64,000 nucleotides of DNA, taken from the NCBI RefSeq assembly GCF_000382425.1, contig NZ_KB908291.1:310001-374000 (forward strand), read 5' to 3'. A model generated the notes under the pieces. That model searched no databases, was not told the DNA's origin, and was given only the letters and a program-made list of their open reading frames with translations. This document shows positions 18,901 through 26,887 of the stretch, piece after piece. Each line of letters starts with the position of its first letter. Within the stretch, counting starts at the first letter, position 1. The position numbers were made by a program, and so were the translations under genes. The stretch comes from Empedobacter brevis NBRC 14943 = ATCC 43319. GTDB lineage: Bacteria; Bacteroidota; Bacteroidia; Flavobacteriales; Weeksellaceae.

Positions 18901-19494
18901 ATGAAAATATTTATTATCAATGGTGGTCAAAAATTTGCACATTCCGGTGGAGCTTTCAATAATATGCTGAACAATTGGACAACAGATTTTTTGAAAGAAA
19001 AAGGAGTAGAATTTCGTGTAACGAATATTAACGATGAATTTGACGCTTTTGATGAAGTCGAAAACTTTAAATGGGCGGATACCATTATTTATCACTTTCC
19101 TGTTTGGTGGTTTCAGGTTCCGAATCGATTAAAGTATTACATCGATGAAGTTTTTACAGCCGGACATAACAACGGCGTTTATAAAAATGATGGACGTTCC
19201 CATACAAATCCTGATATAAATTATGGAACGGGAGGGTTGATGCACGGAAAAAAATATATGGTAAATACAACTTGGAATGCTCCGGAAACAGCTTTTACAA
19301 TGGAAGGAGAATTCTTTGATCAACATTCGGTAGATGAAGGTATTTTATTTGGGTTTCATAAAATGAATCAATTTGCAGCTTTAGAAAGAATAGATGGTTT
19401 TCATTTTCATGATTTAGAAAAAAATGCGACACACGAAAGAATAGATGCCTATGAAAAAATATACAAAGCACATTTAGAGCGTGTTATAGGATAA
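18901..19494 (+). CDS. mdaB: NAD(P)H:quinone reductase, MdaB-type
   Basis: A 197-residue flavodoxin-fold enzyme that reduces quinones by two electrons with FAD and NAD(P)H, protecting against redox cycling. Diagnostic segments are IINGGQKFAHSGG at the N-terminus, the quinone/flavin loop FPVWWFQVPNRLKYYIDEVF (about 63-82), and GKKYMVNTTWNAP. Length fits the MdaB family. It is followed after 18 bp by a small monooxygenase gene, the same order as mdaB-ygiN in enterobacteria, which supports a quinone redox role. Confidence 0.9.
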   Translation: MKIFIINGGQKFAHSGGAFNNMLNNWTTDFLKEKGVEFRVTNINDEFDAFDEVENFKWADTIIYHFPVWWFQVPNRLKYYIDEVFTAGHNNGVYKNDGRSHTNPDINYGTGGLMHGKKYMVNTTWNAPETAFTMEGEFFDQHSVDEGILFGFHKMNQFAALERIDGFHFHDLEKNATHERIDAYEKIYKAHLERVIG

Positions 19495-19512
19495 ATATTA
19501 AAAATTTAAACA

Positions 19513-19809
19513 ATGCATATTTACATTACAGCAATTATTAAGTCAAAACCGGTACATCAGGAAGAAGTTTATTCGGTTTTACAAAATATGGTTCGGGAAA
19601 CCAGAAAAGAACAAGCCTGTTTGTTGTATGATTTACATCAAGATTTAAAAGATAAGAATCAATTTATTTTCTATGAGATATGGGAAAATGAGGAAGGTCT
19701 ATATCTTCACAATCAACAAAATTATATCAAGGAATTTGGATATATAGTTTCAGAAAAATTACAGGAAACACCCCAAATTTATTTAACTAGAAAAATGCCT
19801 TATAATTAA
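19513..19809 (+). CDS. Antibiotic biosynthesis monooxygenase (ABM) domain protein, YgiN-like
   Basis: A 98-residue ferredoxin-like ABM domain (ITAIIKSKPVHQEEVYSVLQNMVRETRKEQACLLYDLHQD, with FIFYEIWENEEGLYLHNQ in the middle). The YgiN member oxidises quinols, so MdaB and this protein may form a quinone redox cycle. It is co-transcribed with mdaB. Its final codons (KMPYN) are part of the terminator hairpin. It is the last AT-rich backbone gene before the composition shift. Confidence 0.85.
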   Translation: MHIYITAIIKSKPVHQEEVYSVLQNMVRETRKEQACLLYDLHQDLKDKNQFIFYEIWENEEGLYLHNQQNYIKEFGYIVSEKLQETPQIYLTRKMPYN

Positions 19810-19818
19810 GGCATTTTT
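19791..19818 (+). terminator. Terminator overlapping the end of the ABM gene
   Basis: Stem AAAAATGCCTTA / TAAGGCATTTTT with loop TAAT. The stem includes the last codons and the stop. Confidence 0.75.
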
Positions 19819-19856
19819 TATTATTAATGTTTTTCTGTATCATATCTGGTGCAAAC

Positions 19857-20300
19857 CTATTTCCGTTTTAATTTTCCAATAAGGGAGAGCAGGGCTTTCC
19901 GGTTTTTGGCCTCGTGGTAAAACTTTGGCAGTTTTTCCAGCAGTGTAAAATGCGTTCGGTCTTTATGTTCGCGTAATGTCGCTCCGACATAGGCTTCGAG
20001 ATAATCGAGGTGTTCACCGTTATAGGCAAAAAATACGTCATTTTTAAACGGATGCTGCAACCACAGTTCGGCTCCGAAATAGCCGTGTGCTGCCATTTGC
20101 CAGTGCCCTTTTACCCCGAATACCGAAGTTTCGGTCGAGGTTTGTTTGTTATACCCGCAGCTGTCACAATACAGACGTGCCTGTTTTTCCTCGTAATGGA
20201 CTTTCGCGATGGCTTTTTTAGCACAGGCAGGACACACCACCCAGACTTCTGTATAGAAATAGGAAAGGGTTTTATTCTGATCGGTGAAGCGTTGGTTCAT
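19857..20300 (-). CDS. Zinc-ribbon protein of unknown function
   Basis: A 147-residue protein. A four-cysteine zinc ribbon is visible at about residues 23-48 (CPACAKKA and CDSCGYN). The C-terminal part is an uncharacterised conserved-looking region (GYFGAELWLQHPF, then FFAYNGEHLDYLEAYVGATLREHKD). It resembles TFIIB-type zinc-ribbon proteins annotated in flavobacteria, with no known activity. This gene marks the left start of the richer-G+C accessory block. It is codirectional with the secreted-protein genes upstream, with a 14-bp gap. Confidence 0.65.
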   Translation of the reverse strand: MNQRFTDQNKTLSYFYTEVWVVCPACAKKAIAKVHYEEKQARLYCDSCGYNKQTSTETSVFGVKGHWQMAAHGYFGAELWLQHPFKNDVFFAYNGEHLDYLEAYVGATLREHKDRTHFTLLEKLPKFYHEAKNRKALLSLIGKLKRK

Positions 20301-20314
20301 TCAGCACATATTTT

Positions 20315-20827
20315 TTACCAGTCAACCGTTATGCCGCCAATACGTCTAACCGCATCAACCCGCACATTATTATCCATTTTTCGCACATAAAGATAAAGAT
20401 AGTCTTCATTTTTTCTGTAATCTTTATATTTGTTTCTGGAACGATATACTTTTTGTTTTTCGTTTGATTCTTCGGGAAGTGATACATAATGTTCTTCCAT
20501 TATCCGTATTATTTCATCGTACTGATTCCCGTCGAGCAGCAATTTTTCCATCGAAAGAAACTGGTTGTAATAAACCGTGAAGTGGACATAGTCATGGTTC
20601 TTTATTTTACTGCAATTGTAGCGGAAATATAGCGCCAACATATCATTGTACTTGGGTATAGAATTATCTTTTTCCGTACACCCCAGTTCGCGGAGTATTT
20701 TGTCGCCGTCTTCAATTGTACTGTAGGGGACTTCTAAAATTTTCAGAAAATCTTTTTTATTTATTTTTTGTGCATTCGCTGTTCCCAATCCAAGGAATAG
20801 AGCGAGTAGTATAAGGAATTGTTTCAT
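20315..20827 (-). CDS. Secreted protein of unknown function
   Basis: 170 residues with a clear signal peptide (LILLALFLGLGTANAQ). The mature part is mixed alpha/beta and Lys/Tyr-rich, with two cysteines (around residues 50 and 72). I recognise no domain. The signal peptide and its DNA closely resemble those of the neighbouring gene at 20833-21234, while the mature parts do not, which suggests a recombined or duplicated leader. It belongs to a run of small secreted proteins transcribed leftwards. Confidence 0.65.
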   Translation of the reverse strand: MKQFLILLALFLGLGTANAQKINKKDFLKILEVPYSTIEDGDKILRELGCTEKDNSIPKYNDMLALYFRYNCSKIKNHDYVHFTVYYNQFLSMEKLLLDGNQYDEIIRIMEEHYVSLPEESNEKQKVYRSRNKYKDYRKNEDYLYLYVRKMDNNVRVDAVRRIGGITVDW

Positions 20828-20832
20828 GATTT

Positions 20833-21234
20833 TTATTTTTTAGGATTAACGAATTTAAAATCGAAATCAGAGCCGGTAAAAAGTATTTTTTTATCTTTTT
20901 GATATTTTGCTGTATATGCCAGCTCTTCTTCTCTGTCCAGCTCTACTGAACGTAGCCAAACTTCTCCTCTCCCAAATGTTGCCACGCCATCGATTCCCAT
21001 TTTCTTTTTTACGTAATCTTTTAGATATGCTGTGAATTGATTGTGTATCTCATGACGTACTTCCGAGTTATCCGCATTTTCAACTTGTATGGTAACAATA
21101 GGGGTGAATACGGCTGTTTTCGCATCCGAAGTATTGATAAAATTGTAGATGTAAAAGGTATTAAATTTTTCATTCTGCGCATTCGCCATTCCCAATCCAA
21201 GAAATAAGACGAGTAGTGTGAGTAGTTTTTTCAT
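20833..21234 (-). CDS. Secreted protein of unknown function
   Basis: 133 residues with signal peptide LLTLLVLFLGLGMANAQ. The mature domain (about 113 residues) looks alpha/beta: FTPIVTIQVENADNSEVRHE, then QFTAYLKDYVKKKMGIDG, then EELAYTAKYQKDKK. No family is recognised. It lies 5 bp upstream of the next secreted-protein gene and 9 bp downstream of the 288-residue gene, so probably one operon. Its leader is a near copy of that of the 20315-20827 gene. Confidence 0.62.
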   Translation of the reverse strand: MKKLLTLLVLFLGLGMANAQNEKFNTFYIYNFINTSDAKTAVFTPIVTIQVENADNSEVRHEIHNQFTAYLKDYVKKKMGIDGVATFGRGEVWLRSVELDREEELAYTAKYQKDKKILFTGSDFDFKFVNPKK

Positions 21235-21243
21235 GGTTTTTAG

Positions 21244-22110
21244 TTATTGCTTTTGTAAAGTACTTGTATTACTGCTACCATTGTTAAATGAAACATTTAT
21301 ACCGATACCAAGCCATCCTTTACCTTGGTATTTCCATTTATAATTATTCTGGTCGTTTTGACTAATATTATCAAAACCATACGTTAAGGCAAGATTTATG
21401 TTTCCTGTTAGGTGGATTAATAACCCTGTATTAATCGTAAATGCACTTACATTTGTTGATTCTTGTGTAATACTATTAGAGTCGTCTAATTTTATACTTG
21501 CAAGTCCAAAACCTAGAATAGGTTCTAAAGCAAAGCCATTTTCGATTTTTCTATTCCATCGAATTTTTGCCCCTAAATTAGCCCCAAGGTTTACATTGGC
21601 ATCAAATGAAAAACTACTAAATCTAAGTTTAAAAGGAATTGTATAAACACCAACTCTATATTCTATCCTGTTATAAAGAATTGAAACATTAGTACTAAAA
21701 ACATCTTTTGGTAATGAATACTGTATGTTTTTAATTTTTTGCCTTTTATTAGATGGATTAGAAGAGTCATTAGATTTAACGTGTGCACTATCTATTTCTT
21801 TAAGTTGGTGATTATTTATTAGGCGTTCTTCATCTTCTTTCTTGAATAGTCCGAAAGTAAAAAAAACAGTATCATTTTCAATTTTATTTACTTTTATATA
21901 ATAAGAAGTTCCCTCCAATAAATAGGCTATCTTTTCTTTAAGTGAAGCATTATATGATTCAGCATTACTGTTCAATTTTTTGGTAACATTCGTAGAAATA
22001 TTATTAAAATAGTAATTTCCTTTTTCTTTTATCTCTACTTGTTCCTGTCCCCAAGCCACTCCTGTACATAACAAAAGGGGCAATACTAAATGGTGTAAAA
22101 GTGTTCTCAT
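21244..22110 (-). CDS. Secreted protein with a probable outer-membrane beta-barrel C-terminus
   Basis: 288 residues with a signal peptide ending GVAWGQ. Residues 20-135 are polar and Asn/Lys-rich. From about 145 onwards alternating hydrophobic strands appear (EYRVGVYTIPFKLRF, SFDANVNLGANLGAKIRW, GFALEPILGFGLASIKL, INLALTYGFDN, GWLGIGINVSFN), typical of a small 8-strand outer-membrane barrel. The Ser/Thr/Asn-rich tail is unusual. No named family is recognised. The gene is more AT-rich than its neighbours. It probably belongs to the same leftward operon. Confidence 0.6.
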   Translation of the reverse strand: MRTLLHHLVLPLLLCTGVAWGQEQVEIKEKGNYYFNNISTNVTKKLNSNAESYNASLKEKIAYLLEGTSYYIKVNKIENDTVFFTFGLFKKEDEERLINNHQLKEIDSAHVKSNDSSNPSNKRQKIKNIQYSLPKDVFSTNVSILYNRIEYRVGVYTIPFKLRFSSFSFDANVNLGANLGAKIRWNRKIENGFALEPILGFGLASIKLDDSNSITQESTNVSAFTINTGLLIHLTGNINLALTYGFDNISQNDQNNYKWKYQGKGWLGIGINVSFNNGSSNTSTLQKQ

Positions 22111-22148
22111 AGCTTTAATTTTTATAGGTTATTATGTTTTATCGTATT

Positions 22149-22712
22149 CTAATGCGCATTCCAGACAGTTTGGGGAATTACATCGGTACAAGGGCAGGTA
22201 GACGGATCTTCTAAAAACGATTTAAGCGTTACAATCACACTTGCTACATATTCGTTGGCGCCCTGTTCGTTATACGTACATTTTACAAGTGCTGCTGCAC
22301 CGCAGAATGTCCATACCTGTGCATTGAGCTCGTCTTCTCCCGAAAGCGTAAGGTATTTGGTATACAACGGGCAATTTGCTATGCTGTCCGCAAGTACTTC
22401 ATCCGTACTATTCCCGGAATAGGTAAACTGGTATTCTGTCCCGCCTTTTTTACCCGTATAATATTCTTGCGCACCCGTTACTTTCAGGTAATAATCGGCA
22501 TATTTGGGTTCGGTATGATAGTACATATTACCGCCCGAACTACGGTATAGGTTCACTTTATTGGGTTCTGTCAGCGTGATGTCGTTTCCTTCCTGGCTTA
22601 CCGAAACGGTATAATAGCCATCGGCAGAGGTATAAAGTCCGGCGGTTAAGGTCTGGGCATTTACCATAAAAGCTGCCCACAACAGGAAATAAAAAAGAAA
22701 TAGTTTTTTCAT
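22149..22712 (-). CDS. Secreted protein of unknown function
   Basis: 187 residues from the ATG at 22712 (MKKLFLFYFLLWAAFMVNAQ signal peptide); an upstream ATG at 22733 would add seven non-signal residues. The mature part is rich in Tyr, Thr and Gly and predicted beta (LTAGLYTSADGYYTVSVSQEG). Four cysteines in the second half may form disulfides (ANCPL, WTFCGA, VKCTY, TCPCTD). No family is recognised. It is divergent from the PAS-LuxR regulator gene, with a direct-repeat site between them. Confidence 0.6.
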   Translation of the reverse strand: MKKLFLFYFLLWAAFMVNAQTLTAGLYTSADGYYTVSVSQEGNDITLTEPNKVNLYRSSGGNMYYHTEPKYADYYLKVTGAQEYYTGKKGGTEYQFTYSGNSTDEVLADSIANCPLYTKYLTLSGEDELNAQVWTFCGAAALVKCTYNEQGANEYVASVIVTLKSFLEDPSTCPCTDVIPQTVWNAH

Positions 22713-22807
22713 GGTTAAGGGGTTTAGGTTCATCCTTCCGGACTTTACAGAACTGTTTTGTATAAAGTTCCCTATTTTGGAACGATTAAAAAATACCTCA
22801 ATCGTAG

Positions 22808-22841
22808 TATTTTTAAGATTATTTTAACTATTTTTAAGATT
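22808..22841. promoter_or_regulatory. Direct-repeat site in front of the PAS-LuxR gene
   Basis: Two identical 13-mers TATTTTTAAGATT at 22808-22820 and 22829-22841, 21 bp apart (two helical turns). They are in the divergent intergenic region 15-48 bp before the LuxR ATG. Binding by the adjacent regulator is inferred. Confidence 0.45.
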
Positions 22842-22855
22842 CAAAACAATGGTTT

Positions 22856-23626
22856 ATGAAGCCCGTAAAACATATTCTGAATGCTATATGGGACCAGTAC
22901 CCGGATGCGATTGCAGACCGTTACCAGGCCGTAAAAGTTCCCAATATGGAACGGCTGTTTGGTGATATTTTTGTGCCCGGCAGTTATTATTATTACGTAT
23001 TGGATATCGTAAACAGTACGCTGAGTCATTTTCATCCGCAGCTACTTGCACTGCACGGTCTCGAAAGTTACCCCCTGCATTTAAAAGAAATTATTGATTT
23101 GATTCACCCCGATGACCTCGCCTTTGTAACAGAAGCCGAAGCCTGGTCATTTAAAAAAATAAACGAAATAGGAACAGAACACCTGCTGAATCTGAAATCG
23201 GGCTACTGTTTCCGGATGAAAACGGCAGACGACAGCTACCAGTTGTTCCACCACCAGGCTATACATACGGCACATGACGATAACGGCAAGCTGGTGCAGG
23301 CCGTAAACATCCATACCAATATTCACCATATCACGGAAAAAAATAATTATACGGTGACGGTAACCGGGATTAACCAGCGGACAGATTTTTACCAGGAAAC
23401 GCTTAAACCGGCGTTGCTTCCCGATAACGTGGGAGAGCGCCTGACCAAACGCGAACTCGAAATCTTTATGCTGCTGCTGAAAGGGTATTCTGATAAAGAA
23501 ATTGCGTCGCTCTTATTCCTGTCGTACCATACTGTTCGGACGCATCACAAAAATATCCTGAAAAAAACACGGTCGAAAAGCAGTTTCGATCTGCTGAAAC
23601 GCAGCCTGGAAAACGGGTATTTGTAA
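22856..23626 (+). CDS. PAS-like plus LuxR-type HTH transcriptional regulator
   Basis: A 256-residue regulator. The N-terminal 180 residues look like a PAS fold (LDIVNSTLSHFHPQLLALHG, then IDLIHPDDLAFV, then the FRMKTADDSYQLFHHQAI strand set). The C-terminal GerE helix-turn-helix is clear (LTKRELEIFMLLLKGYSDKE, then SYHTVRTHHKNILKKTRS, about 193-250). No receiver domain is present, so it is a one-component regulator. The stop codon TAA directly abuts a palindromic repeat. It may control itself or the divergent secreted-protein gene through the direct repeats upstream. Confidence 0.85.
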   Translation: MKPVKHILNAIWDQYPDAIADRYQAVKVPNMERLFGDIFVPGSYYYYVLDIVNSTLSHFHPQLLALHGLESYPLHLKEIIDLIHPDDLAFVTEAEAWSFKKINEIGTEHLLNLKSGYCFRMKTADDSYQLFHHQAIHTAHDDNGKLVQAVNIHTNIHHITEKNNYTVTVTGINQRTDFYQETLKPALLPDNVGERLTKRELEIFMLLLKGYSDKEIASLLFLSYHTVRTHHKNILKKTRSKSSFDLLKRSLENGYL

Positions 23627-23648
23627 GCCCACGATTTAAATCGTGGGC
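23627..23648. repeat. Palindrome copy 1 (type A, CACGATTT half)
   Basis: A perfect 22-bp palindrome, GCCCACGATTT plus its reverse complement. It lies between the convergent luxR and hxlR genes and starts at the base after the luxR stop. A partial second half (GTTTAAATCGGG) follows. Confidence 0.9.
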
Positions 23649-23669
23649 GAATGTTTAAATCGGGAGATA

Positions 23670-24023
23670 TTAGATTTTTTGATGTTCTTCGCCCCATTTT
23701 TCCAGTTCTTTAATGACAGGTTTTAAGGCATAGCCAATAGCCGTCAGCTCATATTCCACACGAGGCGGTACTTCTGCATAAACAGTGCGTTTAACTATTT
23801 TGTTTTCTTCTAATTTTCTGAGTTGAAGTGTCAGCATTCTTTCCGTTATTGTTGGAAGCTTCTTTCTGAGTTCTCCAAATCGTAGTTTTCCGTTTAACAG
23901 ATAACAACAAATTCCCAATGTCCATTGTCCGCCAATAATATTCGCAGCATATACTTCCGGACATTCCTCTGTCAACGCCAGCTTATTGGCATAATTTGTT
24001 GATGTTTTCTTTATTTTTGACAT
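23670..24023 (-). CDS. HxlR-family transcriptional regulator
   Basis: A 117-residue winged-helix regulator with the HxlR hallmark CPEVYAANIIGGQWTLGICCYLLNG split around Cys18, then LRFGELRKKLPTITERMLTLQLRKLEENKIVKRTVY, and the wing PPRVEYELTAIG. Proteins of this family sense quinones or aldehydes, often through the N-terminal Cys, and repress a divergent oxidoreductase gene. Here a flavodoxin-fold NAD(P)H oxidoreductase is divergent 98 bp away, with a dyad between them, so that is the likely target. Confidence 0.9.
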   Translation of the reverse strand: MSKIKKTSTNYANKLALTEECPEVYAANIIGGQWTLGICCYLLNGKLRFGELRKKLPTITERMLTLQLRKLEENKIVKRTVYAEVPPRVEYELTAIGYALKPVIKELEKWGEEHQKI

Positions 24024-24051
24024 TACTTACATTTTTTATAGTACCATACAA

Positions 24052-24066
24052 TAGGTAGCTTACCTA
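24052..24066. promoter_or_regulatory. Candidate HxlR operator
   Basis: A perfect inverted repeat TAGGTA-GCT-TACCTA in the divergent hxlR/oxidoreductase region. It lies 22 bp upstream of the -7 box of the rightward gene and 29 bp from the hxlR start. Confidence 0.5.
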
Positions 24067-24087
24067 CAAAAATAAGGTATAATGAAG

Positions 24088-24095
24088 TACTTTTG
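24088..24095 (+). promoter_or_regulatory. -7 box (TACTTTTG) of the NAD(P)H oxidoreductase gene
   Basis: An exact TAnnTTTG match, 26 bp before the ATG at 24122 and downstream of the candidate HxlR operator. Confidence 0.5.
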
Positions 24096-24121
24096 TTTTG
24101 TTATTCTTTTTTTGATACAAT

Positions 24122-24652
24122 ATGAACACATTAGTCATTGTTATTCACCCCGATATTGAAAATTCAGCAATTAATAAACGATGGATTGCAGTGCTGAATA
24201 AATACCCTGAAAAATTTTATGTGCATCAATTGCATAAAGTTTATCCCGATGAAAAGATTGATGTTTCCGCCGAACAAAAATTGATAGAAGCCTATGACAA
24301 GATCGTGTTTCAGTTTCCTTTTTATTGGTTCAATTGCCCTCCGTTTTTCAAAAAATGGTTAGATGAAGTCCTGACGTATGGCTGGGCTTACGGAAGTGGA
24401 AGTGGTTACAAGGTTTCCAATAAGAAAATTGCTTTGGCAATCTCGGTCGGAATTGATGAAAAGGAATATGGACAGGCAGGTAAATACAACTATTCTTTAG
24501 CGCAGTTAACAGCGCCTTTTGAACTTACTTTTGAATATATAAAAGCAGATTACCGTCCGTTTTTTGCGTACTACGGGATAGAGCTGAACGCATCAGAGGA
24601 GTGGATTGAAAAAAGTGTTCCCAAATACCTTGACTTTTTGAATGCGTTGTAG
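24122..24652 (+). CDS. Flavodoxin-fold NAD(P)H oxidoreductase (KefF/quinone reductase-like)
   Basis: A 176-residue single-domain enzyme. The N-terminal strand and flavin loop read LVIVIHPDIENSAINKRW. The family motif FQFPFYWFNCPPFFKKWLDEVL (about 61-82) forms the flavin/quinone site, followed by TYGWAYGSGSGY and a C-terminal helix (PKYLDFLNAL). It probably reduces quinones or nitroaromatics with FMN/FAD. Pairing with a divergent HxlR gene fits an electrophile-responsive detoxification unit. It is distinct from the mdaB gene at 18.9 kb. Confidence 0.85.
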   Translation: MNTLVIVIHPDIENSAINKRWIAVLNKYPEKFYVHQLHKVYPDEKIDVSAEQKLIEAYDKIVFQFPFYWFNCPPFFKKWLDEVLTYGWAYGSGSGYKVSNKKIALAISVGIDEKEYGQAGKYNYSLAQLTAPFELTFEYIKADYRPFFAYYGIELNASEEWIEKSVPKYLDFLNAL

Positions 24653-24654
24653 TT

Positions 24655-24890
24655 TTTGTCTGTTTATTTTTACCTGAAATAACCCACAGAAAGTACAAAT
24701 TATCACGTGTTTTTTCGGTCTCTGTGTACATTATTTTCTCCCGCTGATGCCACTGATCTTCGCTGATGTTTTTATTTTACAATTTTTTCTGCGTTTATTT
24801 GCGTGATCTGCGGGCTATTATTTTTCTCCCTCTGATAGCGCAAATTTTCGCTGATTAGAAATAGCGCACGTTTCGGATTTTCTGTCATAG
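24655..24890 (-). repeat. Degenerate copies of the 108-bp repeat family
   Basis: This gap carries the same words as the array at 44.1-44.5 kb, mostly in reverse orientation: CTCCCGCTGATG, CTTCGCTGATG, TCTGCGTTTATTTGCGTGAT, ATCTGCGGG and TTTTCGCTGATTAG. About two decayed units are present. No gene is visible. Confidence 0.6.
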
Positions 24891-24933
24891 CCTGTATTCC
24901 AATCTTTGCAATAGAATTTTAAAACAAAAAACC

Positions 24934-25691
24934 ATGCAAAGATTTAAAGACAAGTACGCGCTTATCACAGGCGGTACAAACGGAATGGGGTTTGCTACTG
25001 CCCGGCAATTCATCCATGAAGGCGGAAAAGTAATCATCACGGGGCGAAGTGCCGAAACGGTAAACAACGCTGTATACCGCTTAGGAACAAATGCGTCCGG
25101 TATCGTATCCAATGCAGGAAATATGAAAGATGTACTGCTTTTGCAGGAACAGGTAAAGCAATACTCCGATAGCATTGATGTGCTGTTTGTGAATGCGGGT
25201 TACGGAAAGTTTGCATCGGTTGAAGCTACGGATGAAGCCCTTTTTGACGAGCTGTTTAACACGTTGGTAAAAGGTCCCTTTTTCACCGTTCAGCAAATCC
25301 TGCCGCTGATGAAAAAAGGAAGTACAATTGTATTCAATACCTCGATGGTAACGGGAATGGGCATGCAAAATTTCGCGGTTTATTCTGCCGCAAAATCAGC
25401 CGTTCAATCCTTCATTAAAACGTTTGCTGCGGAGTTTACCGAAAAAGGCATTCTCGGGTAAATGGTATTAATCCGGGACACATCAAAACCAATATTTTCA
25501 ACAATACAGGGTTGAATGCGGAACAAATAGAAGGAGCTATTCAAAACATTATTCCTACTATTCCGTTCAAACGATTGGGTGAACCTGCCGAAATAGCCCA
25601 TGCGGTTTTATTTCTGGCATCGCAGGAGGCGTCATACATTCATGGAACCGAATTAACAGTGGACGCGGGAATTTCAGTAATCAGATGTTAA
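24934..25691 (+). pseudogene. Short-chain dehydrogenase/reductase (SDR), frameshifted
   Basis: The first frame gives 175 residues of a classical SDR: NAD(P) motif TGGTNGMGFA, NAG in the strand VLFVNAGYG, catalytic Ser (NTSMVTGMG) and YSAAK. It then stops after EKGILG at 25461. Downstream, the frame starting at about 25455 continues [15 protein letters not shown] and runs to the usual SDR C-terminus ([20 protein letters not shown], then GTELTVDAG) ending at 25691. Expected sequence at the joint is [12 protein letters not shown]. An indel in ATTCTCGGG at 25450-25458 explains the break. The truncated product would lack the substrate loop and C-terminal helices. Confidence 0.82.
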
Positions 25692-25858
25692 GACAAAAAG
25701 GACAAACTACGGATTGGAAAATCCCCGGTTTTGAAATTCCTACTGGGAATGAAGACTCGAGAAAATATTTATTTTTTTATTATTTCTTTGGGAATTGAAT
25801 TATCTTAGGGATTGTCAATTATCAGGCATATCAACCTGACCAATTCATACCGGAGTAT

Positions 25859-26704
25859 ATGAAAAAGTTTGCATTAATGGGGTTTTTAGTGATTTCTTGT
25901 GCGGTCTACAGCCAGACGCCAAAGACGGATATAAAAACCGAAAAGGAAAATACGGAACCTTATTTTGATTACTACCGCGATTTTCAAAACTATGCTACCA
26001 ATAAAAGTAGCAGGTACCGCGAATTGTACGATAAGTATACGGTAGTAGATTCGGTCTCTGTCTATCACAAGATGCTCCGGAAACCCGAAGAATATCCGTC
26101 GCCTTGTTACGAGGTTGCAGGGGATGGGACGGCCAGAATGGGAATGGCGTATCATTATACGTTTCTGTTACAATTGTTTTATAAGCGGCTGAGCTGCCTG
26201 AAAGACGGAAGTAAGCTAGACCCTGATTTTATGAAATATGAGGCCTACGATGCTTTTCGGAACGAGACCACCAGGGAGGCTATTGAACTGCTAGAGCTTT
26301 ATGAAAAGAAGCGGATAGGGGATGATGAGCTGGACGCTTTATTTGAGCGCGCCAAAACGTATTTTAAAGACGGATTTTATACGCATTCAAATGCGCTATT
26401 CAGTTTTTTGGCAACTGTAGATGAATCCTACCGTGAAGCGGCTATAAACAATGTGGGTTTGTCTTTTTACCACAAAAAAGCGTACAAAAAAGCGCTGAAT
26501 TATTTTGAGTATGCGATTACCTTATACCCGGAAAGTTATCTGGGGTATTTAAATGCAGGTGCCGCTAAAAGTCATCTTCCGGTCGATTTGGGTGATGAAA
26601 ACCAAAGTATTTACTACTTTAAAAAAGCGTATGAGCTGGCGCCGGATAATCCGAATGTGATAAACAATTACAAAAATGCCTTAAAGGGGCGGTTGACGCC
26701 ATAA
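25859..26704 (+). CDS. Secreted TPR-repeat protein
   Basis: 281 residues with signal peptide LMGFLVISCAVYSQ. The central part is helical. Clear tetratricopeptide units are present at about 165-275 (FERAKTYFKDGFYTHSNALF, AAINNVGLSFYHKKAYKKAL, YLGYLNAGAAKSHLPVDLG, SIYYFKKAYELAPDNPNVIN). Such proteins scaffold complexes in the periplasm; the partner is unknown. The stop codon overlaps the extended arm of palindrome copy 2. It follows the SDR remnant and is probably transcribed alone. Confidence 0.75.
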   Translation: MKKFALMGFLVISCAVYSQTPKTDIKTEKENTEPYFDYYRDFQNYATNKSSRYRELYDKYTVVDSVSVYHKMLRKPEEYPSPCYEVAGDGTARMGMAYHYTFLLQLFYKRLSCLKDGSKLDPDFMKYEAYDAFRNETTREAIELLELYEKKRIGDDELDALFERAKTYFKDGFYTHSNALFSFLATVDESYREAAINNVGLSFYHKKAYKKALNYFEYAITLYPESYLGYLNAGAAKSHLPVDLGDENQSIYYFKKAYELAPDNPNVINNYKNALKGRLTP

Positions 26705-26740
26705 CATCTTGCCCACGATTTAAATCGTGGGCAAGATGTT
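26703..26740. repeat. Palindrome copy 2 (type A with 8-nt complementary arms)
   Basis: Core at 26711-26732, flanked by AACATCTT and its complement AAGATGTT, giving a perfect 38-bp palindrome. It lies between convergent genes and overlaps the TPR stop codon. The family-3 repeat begins at the next base. Confidence 0.9.
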
Positions 26741-26880
26741 TGCGTGAGGGATAGCAACGGCATCCTTTTGTGAAACGGAGTGAAGTAAAAGATACAGTAT
26801 AACCAAATAGCGAACAACTAAATGTTGTTTGATATGAAGGTTACGAACGAAGTTCTGCCGGCCCGCAGGGACACGCCCTA
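26741..26880 (+). repeat. Family-3 repeat, copy 1 (about 140 bp)
   Basis: Starts TGCGTGAGGGATAGCAACGG and ends GGGACACGCCCT. The same ends occur in reverse orientation at 38825-38955. The outer 33 nt differ by one base between copies; the middle is more diverged. No coding content is visible. Confidence 0.75.
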
Positions 26881-26887
26881 AGGTTGA

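Noticed and set aside
19820-19856. Integration site (tRNA or att repeat) at the left border of the block
   Set aside because: The gap holds no tRNA-like fold, and I found no matching direct repeat near 50.7 kb.
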